From JAFGDI01 sp963667715 (lineage in GTDB: Bacteria > Planctomycetota > Phycisphaerae > Sedimentisphaerales > SM23-30): 64,000 nucleotides of DNA. Both the position numbers and the translations under genes were made by a program. Below the pieces are notes generated by a model. The model made no database searches, was not told the DNA's origin, and worked only from the letters and a program-made list of their open reading frames with translations. Location of the stretch: assembly GCA_963667715.1 (NCBI GenBank), contig OY763926.1:4154001-4218000 (forward strand), in the 5' to 3' direction. Below, piece after piece: positions 52,235 through 61,730 of this stretch; position 1 is the stretch's first letter; each line of letters starts with the position of its first letter.

Positions 52235-52833
52235 ATCATTACCATGCCGGAGAAGCCGAAGAAGGCCATGGCCATAATGCCGGTTACTACCATTACTATG
52301 GCAACTCCCTGGAAAGGTTCGGGGACATTACTGTATCTTAGTTTCTGACGGAGGCCGGCCATAAGCATAATGGCAACGGCCCAGCCGACTCCAGCACCAA
52401 AGCCGAAACCGACCGACTGCGGGAAATTATATTCGCGATATACAATGAACAGGCCAGCACCAAGGATAGCACAGTTCACAGTGATAAGCGGTAGAAAAAC
52501 ACCAAGCGCATAGTAGAGCTTCTGACTAACACGCTCGATGAACATTTCGACAAACTGGACAAAGCCGGCTATCACGGCGATAAAGATAATGAAAGTAAGG
52601 TGAGTCAGATCCGCTGAACAGAGCGGGGCATTCTCCACCAATATACCATGATAGACCGCATAGTTAATAACCGCAGTGGCGGTGGTAACAAAAGTTACAG
52701 CCATACCCAAACCAACAGCGGTCGCTACCTGACTGGAACATGCCAGGAAAGAACACATTCCCAGGAAATTGCTCAGCAGGATATTATTAGTAAATATCGC
52801 AGCGATCAAAATTATCCAGGCTGATGTTTCCAT
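52228..52833 (-). CDS. nqrE: Na+-translocating NADH:quinone reductase subunit E
   Basis: 201 residues with six predicted membrane helices; TNNILLSNFLGMCSFLACS and LITVNCAILGAG carry the conserved Cys residues (about 26/31 and 120) that in NqrD/E hold a membrane iron centre. AAGGAATTAAC precedes the ATG. Confidence 0.95.
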   Translation of the reverse strand: METSAWIILIAAIFTNNILLSNFLGMCSFLACSSQVATAVGLGMAVTFVTTATAVINYAVYHGILVENAPLCSADLTHLTFIIFIAVIAGFVQFVEMFIERVSQKLYYALGVFLPLITVNCAILGAGLFIVYREYNFPQSVGFGFGAGVGWAVAIMLMAGLRQKLRYSNVPEPFQGVAIVMVVTGIMAMAFFGFSGMVMIN

Positions 52834-52873
52834 GTTAATTCCTTATATACAAAGTGAAAGGTTAAAGGTAATA

Positions 52874-53533
52874 TTACTTTTTAGCCTTGTCATCTACAGG
52901 TTTATTCTTTTTACCGATAAAGTTCGCAATTGCAATAATACACCCCAGAGCGATAAAAGCACCGGGCGCCTGAGCAAGTACCTGATTCGGTTCGTACCAG
53001 TCGGGCTTCAAGATAGTTATACCAAGCAGCTGGCCCTTACCGAGCAGCTCACGGGCAGTACCAACCAGGCAAAGACCGATCGTATAGCCAAGGCCATTAG
53101 CCAGGCCGTCGACAGCTGAGATGAGCGGCGGATTCTGCAGGGCAAAAGCTTCGGCACGGCCCATAATAATACAGTTGGTAATAATAAGACCAACGTACGG
53201 GCCCAGCTGACGGCTCATATCAAAATAATATGCCCTGAGAAACTGGTCAAAAATAATAACAAAGGTTGCGATAATAACCACCTCGGCGATCATACGGATA
53301 CGACGCGGGATAATATTTCGCATGAGCGAGACGACAACATTGGTGCCAATGCAAACAATAGTAAGTGCAATACTCATAACAATAGAGTTTTTGAGATTAC
53401 TGGTCACCGCCAGGGCCGAACAGATACCAAGTATCTGGACAGAGATCGGATTATTCTTCCAGAGCCCCTGGCCCATAGTCTCTTTGCCCTTGCCGCCGCA
53501 AAGACCTTTACAAGATTTACAATTATCAGCCAT
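52874..53533 (-). CDS. nqrD: Na+-translocating NADH:quinone reductase subunit D
   Basis: 219 residues, six predicted membrane helices. NPISVQILGICSALAVTSNLKNSIVM and GLIITNCIIMGRAEAFALQNPP are family signatures, each with a Cys that shares the NqrD/E metal site. An N-terminal Cys-rich extension (CKSCKGLCGGKG) is unusual and may be metal-binding. Confidence 0.95.
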   Translation of the reverse strand: MADNCKSCKGLCGGKGKETMGQGLWKNNPISVQILGICSALAVTSNLKNSIVMSIALTIVCIGTNVVVSLMRNIIPRRIRMIAEVVIIATFVIIFDQFLRAYYFDMSRQLGPYVGLIITNCIIMGRAEAFALQNPPLISAVDGLANGLGYTIGLCLVGTARELLGKGQLLGITILKPDWYEPNQVLAQAPGAFIALGCIIAIANFIGKKNKPVDDKAKK

Positions 53534-53575
53534 AATATATTTATTCCGAAATTTATGTGCCGGACTGTCGACCTA

Positions 53576-54181
53576 TTATTTATTAGCTTCCATTTGGTCA
53601 CAAAGTTTACTGAGCATATCCTGAACCTTGCTGCCGGTGATAGTAGCTCCGCTTATACCGTCAATATCATTTTCACTTTCAGCCATACCCGGCTTAACGA
53701 CTCTTATAGCGAGATGGCCGTCAGGGTTACGCAGTGGCTTACCGACAAACTGGTCTCTGAACCATTCTTTATCTATTTCGCCGCCGAGGCCAGGTGTTTC
53801 TTCATGCTCATAAAAAGTAATACCGAGAATCTTTTCCATCTTACTATCGAGAGCCAGGTAGCCTTTGATCTTGTTCCAAAGACCCGGCCCTTCAAAAGCA
53901 ATAGCTATAGCCTGGACTTTACCATCGAGCATATACTTATACACTTCCAGCGAATCTTCCTCAGCGGCTACAACATTTGCACTATATACATCGTTTATTT
54001 CAGCAGACTTTGGCTTCTTAGATAGCGGGATATTTAAGACTCGCAAGATATTCTCACGCTGGAATGCCAGCTTATTATCTTCCTGCCGCTGACTGGTCGC
54101 CAGCTTCATGCCGGTAAGCAAAGCAGAACAGATAACTGCCAGTACGATAGCGAAAATAATTGTTTTTATATTGTCTTTCAT
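53576..54181 (-). CDS. nqrC: Na+-translocating NADH:quinone reductase subunit C
   Basis: 201 residues. N-terminal membrane helix (TIIFAIVLAVICSALLTGM), then a periplasmic FMN-binding domain. EHEETPGLGGEIDKEWF and the flavinylation motif SGATITGS (residues 177-184) show where FMN is covalently attached through threonine. It is shorter than Vibrio NqrC (about 257 residues) but complete in motifs. Confidence 0.95.
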   Translation of the reverse strand: MKDNIKTIIFAIVLAVICSALLTGMKLATSQRQEDNKLAFQRENILRVLNIPLSKKPKSAEINDVYSANVVAAEEDSLEVYKYMLDGKVQAIAIAFEGPGLWNKIKGYLALDSKMEKILGITFYEHEETPGLGGEIDKEWFRDQFVGKPLRNPDGHLAIRVVKPGMAESENDIDGISGATITGSKVQDMLSKLCDQMEANK

Positions 54182-54210
54182 AATAATACAATCTTGGTAT
54201 TAAAATATTT

Positions 54211-54605
54211 TAACGCAAAGACGCCAAGCCGCAAGGACGTCATTTTAGTCATCTTCATATATTGCACTTGCAATACTAGTCCTTAATATACATTATGAAT
54301 TTTATTATTTTCAATAATGCTCGGCGTATTCCAATTTATTTATAAATTCATTCAATATCTTTGCGGCTCTGCGACTTTGCGTCAAACTCTTTTTTATTCA
54401 CGACATACTGCTCACAATATTTCTTAACGCAAAGACGCTAAGACGCAAGGACGTTATTTTAGTTATCGTCTTATATAGCACTTGCTACAAAAGCCCTTAA
54501 TAAATATAAAAGTTATTACCTTATTCTAATAATATTCAACGTATTCCAATTTATTTATAAATTCATTCAATATCTTTGCGTCTCTGCGGCTTTGCGTTAA
54601 GGTTT
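54211..54605. repeat. Two tandem copies of a ~185-bp element with inverted octamer arrays, between nqrB and nqrC
   Basis: Unit 1 (54211-54390) and unit 2 (54425-54605) start 214 bp apart. Each begins with ACGCAAAG-type octamers and ends with the inverse CTTTGCG-type octamers, with AT-rich DNA between and a shared segment ATTTATAAATTCATTCAATA. This looks like a small non-autonomous repeat that was duplicated. It fills the 448-bp gap in the middle of the nqr operon; no gene is visible there. Confidence 0.8.
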
Positions 54606-54629
54606 TCTCCCTTAAGATAGCCATGTTAA

Positions 54630-55796
54630 TCAATGGCAGTTGCAGCTGCTGCAGGAGGTTGGGATATCTTTTGGTTTTTCCTGTTTGGGTTGGGCGGTTG
54701 CCGGTTTGAACTTTTGTACATGGAAGTGCAGAACGGCAACATCTATGATCGGAGCCGCTACATTACCGAGTAAAATTGCGAACATCATACCTTCGGCATA
54801 GCCGCCGAGATTACGGATGAGCACGGTGATACAACCGATCAATATACCATATATATACTTGCCAATATTTGTTGACGGACAGGTCACTGGGTCTGTTACC
54901 ATAAAGACCGCACCAAACATAATACCACCGGCCATAAGATGATACAGGGCAGGCGGGAACTTATCAGAGTTCAGATGGTGCATAAACGCGGACAGAATGA
55001 AAAACGAAACCAAAGTCGAAACTGTAGTACGCCAGTTAGCAATTTTGAATGCGATCAAGAAAATACCGCCGAGTAAAATAGCAAGTGTAGAAGTCTCACC
55101 GATACAACCGGTAATATTTCCGACGAACATATCGAAATAGTCTGACGGCTGACCCTGGGTTACTGCTACCAGCGGAGTAGCGGTAGTGACCGCTTCCGGA
55201 GCAGACGCTCCCCATAAGGCACTGAACGGCCAGAAGTCGAGTACCCGACCAAAGATACTGCCGGTAGGCTCTACCCAGCCGGCCATATGAGTTGGATATG
55301 CCAGACCGACAAAACAACGGCCAGTGATCGCCGGGTTGAATAAATTTCGACCGGTACCACCAAATATTTCTTTACCAAAAAATACGCCGAACGCTACGCC
55401 AATAGCAACCACCCAAAGTGGGGTCGACGGCGGCAACACCAGCGGGAATAATAATCCGGTAACCAAAAACCCTTCGTTTATCTCTTCTTTTCTCAAACAT
55501 GCTACCAGTACCTCAACCAGCCCGCCCACAATATATGAGGTAAGGATAACCGGAATTATCCGCCAGCCGAAAAAGTAAAAGCCAGCCAGCACAGACGGGA
55601 TAAGGGCCAATATCACCATCGACATATAACGCTTAATATCGAGTGAGTTACGGATATGCGGGCCCTCACTTGTGCGGACACCGGTAGAGAAGAAGAAATT
55701 CTCGGTCGCCTCGAACATAGGCTCAAGCATATGCAGTTTTTTGCCACTTGCAAAGAGCGGGCGAAGAGAATCGAAGATATCGTGAATTATTTTCAT
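54630..55796 (-). CDS. nqrB: Na+-translocating NADH:quinone reductase subunit B
   Basis: 388 residues from ATG 55796; its start overlaps the nqrA stop (TAATG), so the longer frame is not used. About ten membrane helices. FGGTGRNLFNPAITGRCFVGLAYP is a family signature, and AVTTATPLVAV carries the likely FMN-linked Thr. A Cys-rich C-terminus (CSSCNCH) is extra. NqrB is the main Na+-channel subunit and also binds riboflavin and quinone. Confidence 0.95.
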   Translation of the reverse strand: MKIIHDIFDSLRPLFASGKKLHMLEPMFEATENFFFSTGVRTSEGPHIRNSLDIKRYMSMVILALIPSVLAGFYFFGWRIIPVILTSYIVGGLVEVLVACLRKEEINEGFLVTGLLFPLVLPPSTPLWVVAIGVAFGVFFGKEIFGGTGRNLFNPAITGRCFVGLAYPTHMAGWVEPTGSIFGRVLDFWPFSALWGASAPEAVTTATPLVAVTQGQPSDYFDMFVGNITGCIGETSTLAILLGGIFLIAFKIANWRTTVSTLVSFFILSAFMHHLNSDKFPPALYHLMAGGIMFGAVFMVTDPVTCPSTNIGKYIYGILIGCITVLIRNLGGYAEGMMFAILLGNVAAPIIDVAVLHFHVQKFKPATAQPKQEKPKDIPTSCSSCNCH

Positions 55797-57094
55797 TAAC
55801 AAGCCTCCCCTTGTGCCTCGGCCTTTTCCTGGGCCAGCTGAACCTTGGCAGCGGCAAATTGTGCGGTAAGCTCGATCTTTGAGACACATATATAAGAGCA
55901 TAGCCCACAGCCGACACACTTATCCAATCCGGCAAGCTCGGCTTTGTCCAGGTCGTCATCATAGAGAAGCCTGTGCAGATAGTCCGGCATAAGTCCGGCA
56001 GGGCAAACCTTCTGACAATAGCCGCAGGAGACACAAGCTCGCAATTCGCCCTGTAGCAGTGTGGAATAATTTTCTTCAAATCGCATATCGTCAAGTCCGA
56101 ACCGAGCGAACTTTAACAGCTGGCGGGTCGGCTTATCATTCAAAACTGTTATACCAGTAGTATCAGCTGCTAACCCCGGCTCATTTTCAGCTACTATCCG
56201 ACCGGTAAGAGCCCCGCCGTTAAGTACGCGATATTCGCCGGCCGGGTCAAGCTGGCCACGAAGCAGTTCAGTCAGCGGATAGCCAACAGGAACATTATAA
56301 TACTGTGGTGTATTTACTGCCGGACCGGCAACAGCGAGCCAAAGGGCATTTGCCGGCCGAGAATCAGAGATAATAGCCGTCGCGGCAAAAACGCCCTGAA
56401 CCGCTACCGACCAGATATTCTGATCTGGCTTATAGCCGAGTTTATCAGCGAGCAGTTTCGGGTTTGCCAGGCCGTACTTATCTGGAATAGTCAGAAGTTC
56501 AACACCAGCTACAGAAGATAACCTGGTGAGCTTTTCTGCAGCTTTTTTTTGCTGTTTTTGGGTTACTACGACATGTAGTTTCAGGTCAGAGGCAAGGCCG
56601 GCAAGCAATTTGAGCCCTTCTGCGAGCTGGTCGATACTGCCGATCAGCTCGAAGTCGTCGGCCATAGTATAGCAATCGCAACTGGTAAGCCCAACAATTA
56701 TAGCTTGCGGGATATTACAGTTTGCAATATTTCCGGTAAAAGCATTGGTTATGTATCGAAAACAGCCATTATTGAATAAGGTGTCAACTGTATCCAAACC
56801 ATCTATAATAGCAGCTGACTCATTCCTGGCCAGATCTTTCAAGATGATATGGTCATCATCAACAGACTCTACCACCCCGTCAAGGGGCGCAAGTAATGGC
56901 ATATTACCATTGTTCGGACTAACCGCCAGCAGAGTATTGGCTTTAACCCTGCTATTTGGTTCGACCAGAACTTCGGTAAAGCTGACATTATTCAACTGCC
57001 TGCGCAGAAATAGCTTGTCCGGTATTTCAGGAACATTTACTATTTTTACTGGGGCATTACTCAACCGTATTTTATATCCGCCTTTTAGCTTCAT
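55796..57094 (-). CDS. nqrA: NADH:quinone reductase subunit A with two RnfC-like 4Fe-4S motifs
   Basis: 432 residues. The N-terminal KGGYKIRLSNAP and the barrel-sandwich segment (KANTLLAVSPNNGNMPLLAPLDGVVESV) identify the NqrA/RnfC family. Order with nqrB-F shows it is NqrA. Unusually, the C-terminus carries two complete motifs: C354, C357, C360, C364 and C393, C396, C399, C403. Vibrio NqrA has lost these, whereas RnfC keeps them, so this NqrA probably still binds two 4Fe-4S clusters. First gene of the operon. Confidence 0.9.
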   Translation of the reverse strand: MKLKGGYKIRLSNAPVKIVNVPEIPDKLFLRRQLNNVSFTEVLVEPNSRVKANTLLAVSPNNGNMPLLAPLDGVVESVDDDHIILKDLARNESAAIIDGLDTVDTLFNNGCFRYITNAFTGNIANCNIPQAIIVGLTSCDCYTMADDFELIGSIDQLAEGLKLLAGLASDLKLHVVVTQKQQKKAAEKLTRLSSVAGVELLTIPDKYGLANPKLLADKLGYKPDQNIWSVAVQGVFAATAIISDSRPANALWLAVAGPAVNTPQYYNVPVGYPLTELLRGQLDPAGEYRVLNGGALTGRIVAENEPGLAADTTGITVLNDKPTRQLLKFARFGLDDMRFEENYSTLLQGELRACVSCGYCQKVCPAGLMPDYLHRLLYDDDLDKAELAGLDKCVGCGLCSYICVSKIELTAQFAAAKVQLAQEKAEAQGEAC

Positions 57095-57339
57095 AATATT
57101 TGTATCGGCTCAATTGTTTTTTTTAATGATTTATTACACTTATGGATACACTTTTTATAACTCTATACCTAATGATACCGGCTATATTCCCGATAAGTAA
57201 CAAGGGGAAGAGCTCAAAAATAACGAAAGATTTTTCCTGTAAAAACTGAAATACTATTCACTATAATAGCCATGAGGAGTATAATAATCAATACTTTTGA
57301 CAACCTTTTACAATGCAATGTCTTAATTTAGAGGAAATT

Positions 57340-58143
57340 ATGAATATAAGAGGAATATTATTAGCTTTCTTACTGTTAATCGCGGGCTGTTCTGAGGTTG
57401 CTATTACCGGCAGGTCACAATTTAATTTTGTGCCGGAAAGTATGATCAATAGTATGGCACTGAACTCGTATCAAAGTTTCCTGGAGGAAGCTGAGTTATC
57501 GGACGATTCTGCCAAAACTGCAATGGTTACCAAAGTTGGAAACGATATCACAAATGCAGTAGATAAGTACGGCATAAGAATGGGAATCGACACCAGCAGC
57601 TTCAAATGGGAAATAAAACTGGTCGAAGATGACACAGTTAATGCCTGGTGTATGCCCGGCGGTAAGATAGTGGTCTATACCGGCATTTTGAAATACGCCG
57701 ACACCGATGATAAGCTGGCTGTAGTTATCGGACACGAAGTCGCTCATGCGGTAGCCAAGCATGGCTCAGAGCGAATGAGCCAACAGCTGGCGATAACCGG
57801 GGTATCACTAGCGGCATCGGAAGCGATGAAAGAAGAATCGGAGAAGAAAAAGCAGATATTCCAAACCGCTTTTGCGGTAGGTGCCCAGTTTGGGTTCCTG
57901 CTGCCCTATAGCCGGGCACATGAATATGAAGCAGATGAGATCGGATTACTTTTTTCTACCCTGGCAGGATATAACCCGGACGCGGGCGTAGAGCTATGGA
58001 AGGCGATGGCAGAAGCCAACGGCGACGATAGTATGGACTTTTTCAGCACCCACCCGGCCACCGAAAAGCGAATAGAAAGATTAGAAAGACTAGCACCGAT
58101 CACCCGAACAAAAGCGGCGAATTTGAAAAATGCCGGGAATTAA
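57340..58143 (+). CDS. M48-family metallopeptidase lipoprotein
   Basis: 267 residues from ATG 57340 (AGAGGAAATT upstream). The lipobox LIAGC marks a lipoprotein. The zinc-protease motif HEVAH with the downstream EYEADEIG glutamate defines M48, and STHPATEKRIERLERL is the typical end of BepA/LoiP-type periplasmic proteases. Probable role: quality control of envelope proteins. Confidence 0.9.
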   Translation: MNIRGILLAFLLLIAGCSEVAITGRSQFNFVPESMINSMALNSYQSFLEEAELSDDSAKTAMVTKVGNDITNAVDKYGIRMGIDTSSFKWEIKLVEDDTVNAWCMPGGKIVVYTGILKYADTDDKLAVVIGHEVAHAVAKHGSERMSQQLAITGVSLAASEAMKEESEKKKQIFQTAFAVGAQFGFLLPYSRAHEYEADEIGLLFSTLAGYNPDAGVELWKAMAEANGDDSMDFFSTHPATEKRIERLERLAPITRTKAANLKNAGN

Positions 58144-58336
58144 ACCTGACGGCACATTCAGGTTTGAGGATATACCACAAGGCAAATACTTATTGGAGAT
58201 GACAGCTTATAATGATGCCTACGAAAAGCTTGGGACAGCTGACAGAAATATTATCGTTGAGCCAATGAAAGGCGGGCGAAGCGATGAGCCAATGGTACTT
58301 GACGACTTTGAGATCGGCTCTGAAGATGTTCAATAA
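58130..58336 (+). pseudogene. Fragment of a carboxypeptidase-regulatory-like domain
   Basis: 68 residues overlapping the protease gene end by 14 bp. KPDGTFRFEDIPQGKYLLEMTAYND matches the beta-sandwich 'DGxFxFxxVPxGxYxL' domain common in larger secreted proteins. Alone, without signal peptide, it looks like the last remnant of a longer gene; a small functional protein is less likely. Confidence 0.45.
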
Positions 58337-58345
58337 AAAAAACAA

Positions 58346-58394
58346 AACTGCCAGACTATACGGGCAATACTCCGTTACAGTCTGGCAGTTTTAT
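58346..58394. terminator. Intrinsic terminator after the protease/fragment genes
   Basis: AAAACTGCCAGACT and AGTCTGGCAGTTTT form a perfect 14-bp stem; U-runs on either side. Confidence 0.85.
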
Positions 58395-58431
58395 TTTAGA
58401 TTAGAGCAACCTGACGCTATAAATTCGCGAC

Positions 58432-58614
58432 TTAACTGCACCTTTCGTTTATATAATCATCAAAATCAAAAGAGAAGTCGAAATCTGTGGCTGGCTTTGC
58501 TTTTTTTCGTTCTTTGGCCAAACGTTCAAATGGCCGACTAATAACTGTTAGCAAAATAGCCAATAAAGCCAGAACCAGCACACTTTTGTTTCCATTGCAT
58601 ATTTCATACAACAT
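58432..58614 (-). CDS. Small single-span membrane protein, unknown
   Basis: 60 residues. Hydrophobic helix SVLVLALLAILLTVI followed by a basic stretch (RPFERLAKERKKAK) and an acidic-aromatic tail (DFDFSFDFDDYINE). Positive-inside topology is sensible, but no ribosome site or homology supports it strongly. No gene is visible in the remaining 58615-58906. Confidence 0.35.
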   Translation of the reverse strand: MLYEICNGNKSVLVLALLAILLTVISRPFERLAKERKKAKPATDFDFSFDFDDYINERCS

Positions 58615-58906
58615 ATAGTTACCCCACTGTACCCAGGGCCGACATACATTGTTTCCCCAAACAATACAGCATATCAGCCAGCACTACCCATTTCGTCGAA
58701 AAGTGAAATAATCTTTAGAAATAATAACTGTTTCATTATCACCAAATGATATCATACTGTAATAACGGAGCTTATAATAGACAACAGCTCCGCCAGCACT
58801 ACCGCAACTATTGTTATAGGACTATAGGGTATTGCAAGACATCATGACCCCACAGCTCCAGCGATAAACATTTACTGAAAATCTTTTTGCTGGTATAATA
58901 TACCGG

Positions 58907-60274
58907 ATGCCAAAGAGAATATTACTAATAAACCCGCCGGTCCATGATTTTGCTGCCTTTGACCTGTTCGCCAAGCCGCATGGGCTGCTCTATCTGGGAG
59001 CTTACCTGCGAGAGTGCGGCTATAAGGTAGCACTGCTCGACAGCCTCGACCGCAACCATCCGGCTATGAGTGATCTGCCCAGAGAAAAGAGCCGTAAGAA
59101 CGGTTGCGGCAAGTATTATTCTCGGCGAATTGAAAAACCGCAGGTCATAAGCCATATCCCCCGCTATTATTATCAGTTTGGTATGCCGTCGGAGGTTTTC
59201 AGCCAGCAGCTTGAAGCAGAATATGCCAAGGGCGTTGATGCGGTACTGGTTACCAGCATAATGACCTACTGGTACACCGGCGTTGCCCAGGCAATCCGCC
59301 AGATCCGCCAGGTTATGGGCGAGACCCCTGTCCTGCTCGGTGGTATATATGCCAGCCTGATGCCTGAACACGCCATGGTGAACTGTCGGCCCGATGAGGT
59401 GATAGCTACCGGCAATATGGCAGAAACCGCAAGAATTGTGGATAGATATTGCAACTGCAGGAGCGAGAATCTGCCGTCAGCTGATTTTGCCGAATGGCCC
59501 GCCCCGGCATATGACCTGTACGACAAGCTGGACTATATCTCGATCATGTCATCGCTGGGCTGCTGCTATCGCTGTGAATATTGTGCCAGCAGCATACTCC
59601 AGCCGCGATTTCAACAGGCTCAGCCGGAGAAGGCGGCAAATGAGATAATCCAGCTCAGTAGCCTGCTCTCCAACCAGAGTCGTCTGGACGTTGCCTTTCA
59701 GGACGATGCACTACTGGTAAATGCTGAGAATAGATTCGTACCGATAATGGAAAAGCTCATCGCCAGCGGACTGCCCTTTAAGCTGCACAGCCCCAATGGC
59801 CTGCACTGTCGACTGATAACAGAAGATATTGCCCGGCTGATGTTCGAGGGCGGCTTTGAAATGATACGGCTAAGCTATGAGGCTTCGGACGATTCGCCGG
59901 AGTATCAGGCGGCCAGCGACAATAAGGTAAACGACAGCTTCTTCCAGATGGCGATAAACAACCTGACAAAAGCAGGGTTCAAACATAGCCAGATCGAAGC
60001 ATATATACTCAACGGCCTGCCGGGCCAGACTATGCGGCAGATGGAAAGCTCCGCCGAAGCTGTCAACCGCTGCGGGATAAAGGCGAGATTATGCCAATTC
60101 ACACCAATTCCGGGTACAAAAATGTTCCAGCAATCCTGCGACATGATGCAAATACCTGCCGATGAACCGCTACTGCACAATAACAGCATAATGCTCAGCA
60201 TGGCCAGCGATATATCAGACGAGCAATTCCAAAAGTTCAAAAACCGCGTACACGATCTGAACGCCCAGCTATAA
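58907..60274 (+). CDS. B12-binding-domain radical SAM protein
   Basis: 455 residues. N-terminal KRILLINPPVHDF...KPHGLLYLGAYLRECGYKVALLD is a cobalamin-binding Rossmann-type domain. The radical SAM cluster motif C-x3-C-x2-C is visible as CCYRCEYC at about residue 224. LGGIYASLMPEH and the ...AYILNGLPGQT segment are typical. Members methylate or rearrange unreactive carbons; the substrate is unknown. Transcribed alone. Confidence 0.85.
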   Translation: MPKRILLINPPVHDFAAFDLFAKPHGLLYLGAYLRECGYKVALLDSLDRNHPAMSDLPREKSRKNGCGKYYSRRIEKPQVISHIPRYYYQFGMPSEVFSQQLEAEYAKGVDAVLVTSIMTYWYTGVAQAIRQIRQVMGETPVLLGGIYASLMPEHAMVNCRPDEVIATGNMAETARIVDRYCNCRSENLPSADFAEWPAPAYDLYDKLDYISIMSSLGCCYRCEYCASSILQPRFQQAQPEKAANEIIQLSSLLSNQSRLDVAFQDDALLVNAENRFVPIMEKLIASGLPFKLHSPNGLHCRLITEDIARLMFEGGFEMIRLSYEASDDSPEYQAASDNKVNDSFFQMAINNLTKAGFKHSQIEAYILNGLPGQTMRQMESSAEAVNRCGIKARLCQFTPIPGTKMFQQSCDMMQIPADEPLLHNNSIMLSMASDISDEQFQKFKNRVHDLNAQL

Positions 60275-60341
60275 GACAGACCACTCCGGCTAAATACACC
60301 CTACAAGTAACACAATCTGGTTATCGGACTATTTTTTGTGA

Positions 60342-60426
60342 AAATTAACCATAGCATAGTTAGTTTTACAATAAAACAGCAAAAAAAAGCATATTTTTAT
60401 TTGCAAATTAACCATAGTGTAGTTAA
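60342..60426 (+). promoter_or_regulatory. Two 22-bp direct repeats upstream of the second DUF4143 ATPase
   Basis: AAATTAACCATAGCATAGTT (60342) and AAATTAACCATAGTGTAGTT (60405) share all but two positions. The second copy ends 10 bp before the ATG. Each is partly palindromic (TAACCATAG..ATAGTTA). Candidate operators, parallel to the palindromes at the first ATPase gene. Confidence 0.6.
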
Positions 60427-60435
60427 TTATATAAT

Positions 60436-61665
60436 ATGTACAAAAAACGAACAATCACTGATACACTCAAAAGGTTAACCAGACAATTCCCGGTGATAGT
60501 CCTTACTGGTGCTCGCCAGGTAGGTAAAAGCACGTTATTGAAACATATTTTTCCCGACTATACTTATGTGACATTTGACCCGGTATTGGACATCCATAAT
60601 GCCAGGCAGGAACCTGACCTATTTCTGGATAACCACCCGGTGCCGGCAGTTTTAGACGAGATACAATTTGCTCCCGAACTCGTCTCAGCAATTAAAAGGC
60701 GGGTTGACCAAACAGATAAACCGAATCAATACATACTTACAGGCTCCCAACAATGGTCTGTAATGAAAAATATTGCAGAGAGTCTGGCTGGCCGGGCTAT
60801 TATACTTGAGCTTGACAGTTTTTCACTGCCAGAGATATACGAGCTGGCCCCAGAAAGAAACTGGCTCGAAAGATGGATGGACGACGATATTCAGGATTTC
60901 GCAAGCAATATCCAGATCAACGCCCCAGAAAGAACTCTATTTGAACAGTTATGGCGAGGGTGGATGCCGAAAACTGAGCAGCTCGATCTGCAAGATATCC
61001 CCCGCTACTACAAGTCTTATCTCCAAACCTATATTGAAAGAGATGCGAGACTGCAAACAGATGTTAGAGACTGGCAGCAGTTTGGACATTTTGTGCAGAT
61101 GTGCTCTGCACTTACTGCCCAGGAAGTAAACTACAGCCAGTTTGGCAAGAGAATTGGCCTGTCGTACCAGACGGCACAAAGATGGTTAAGTATACTAAAA
61201 GCGACATACCAATGGTTTGAACTGCCAGCCTATACCAATAATACACTTAAAAAAGTTTGCGCCCGCAGTAAAGGCTATATTACAGATACAGGCCTGACCT
61301 GCAATCTGAATATGATACCGTCGCCGCAATCTTTGGGCGGCCATCCGCAAATAGGTGCAATATTTGAGACGGCAGTTGCAAACGAGATCAAAAAACTTAA
61401 CAACACACTTAGCACCCCTGCCACAATGTACCATTGGCGAAGCGGCAGCTACGCAGTAGATATAGTTCTGGAACGAAATAACAGGCTTTATCCTATTGAG
61501 GTAAAGCTCACCAGTAATCCAACAAGAAAAGATACTGCCGGGATAAACTCATTCAGAAATGCAATAAATAATACCACCGTAATGCCGGGACTAGTTATCT
61601 GCCCTTGCAGTCAAATGCTAAAAATATCTGACAGTGATTTCTGTTTGCCGTTTTACATATACTAG
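60436..61665 (+). CDS. AAA ATPase with DUF4143-type C-terminus
   Basis: 409 residues, complete. Walker A GARQVGKS at 25-32, Walker B AVLDEIQ with D74/E75, sensor YILTGSQQWSVM. The C-terminal half has a helical segment (LTAQEVNYSQFGKRIGLSYQTAQRWLSIL, winged-helix-like) and a nuclease-like 'YHWRSGSYAVDIVLERNNRLYPIEVKLTS' motif with D and E-x-K resembling PD-(D/E)xK sites. The function of the family is unknown; it is often mobile and found in multiple copies. Confidence 0.9.
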   Translation: MYKKRTITDTLKRLTRQFPVIVLTGARQVGKSTLLKHIFPDYTYVTFDPVLDIHNARQEPDLFLDNHPVPAVLDEIQFAPELVSAIKRRVDQTDKPNQYILTGSQQWSVMKNIAESLAGRAIILELDSFSLPEIYELAPERNWLERWMDDDIQDFASNIQINAPERTLFEQLWRGWMPKTEQLDLQDIPRYYKSYLQTYIERDARLQTDVRDWQQFGHFVQMCSALTAQEVNYSQFGKRIGLSYQTAQRWLSILKATYQWFELPAYTNNTLKKVCARSKGYITDTGLTCNLNMIPSPQSLGGHPQIGAIFETAVANEIKKLNNTLSTPATMYHWRSGSYAVDIVLERNNRLYPIEVKLTSNPTRKDTAGINSFRNAINNTTVMPGLVICPCSQMLKISDSDFCLPFYIY

Positions 61666-61730
61666 CAGAGAATATTAGATTACTGTATAACTTATGTACC
61701 ACATTAGTTAAGATGGTTAGCTACCTGCCT

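Noticed and set aside
58284..58541. 85-residue plus-strand frame after the protease gene
   Set aside because: Runs through the strong terminator stem at 58346-58394 and has no ribosome site.
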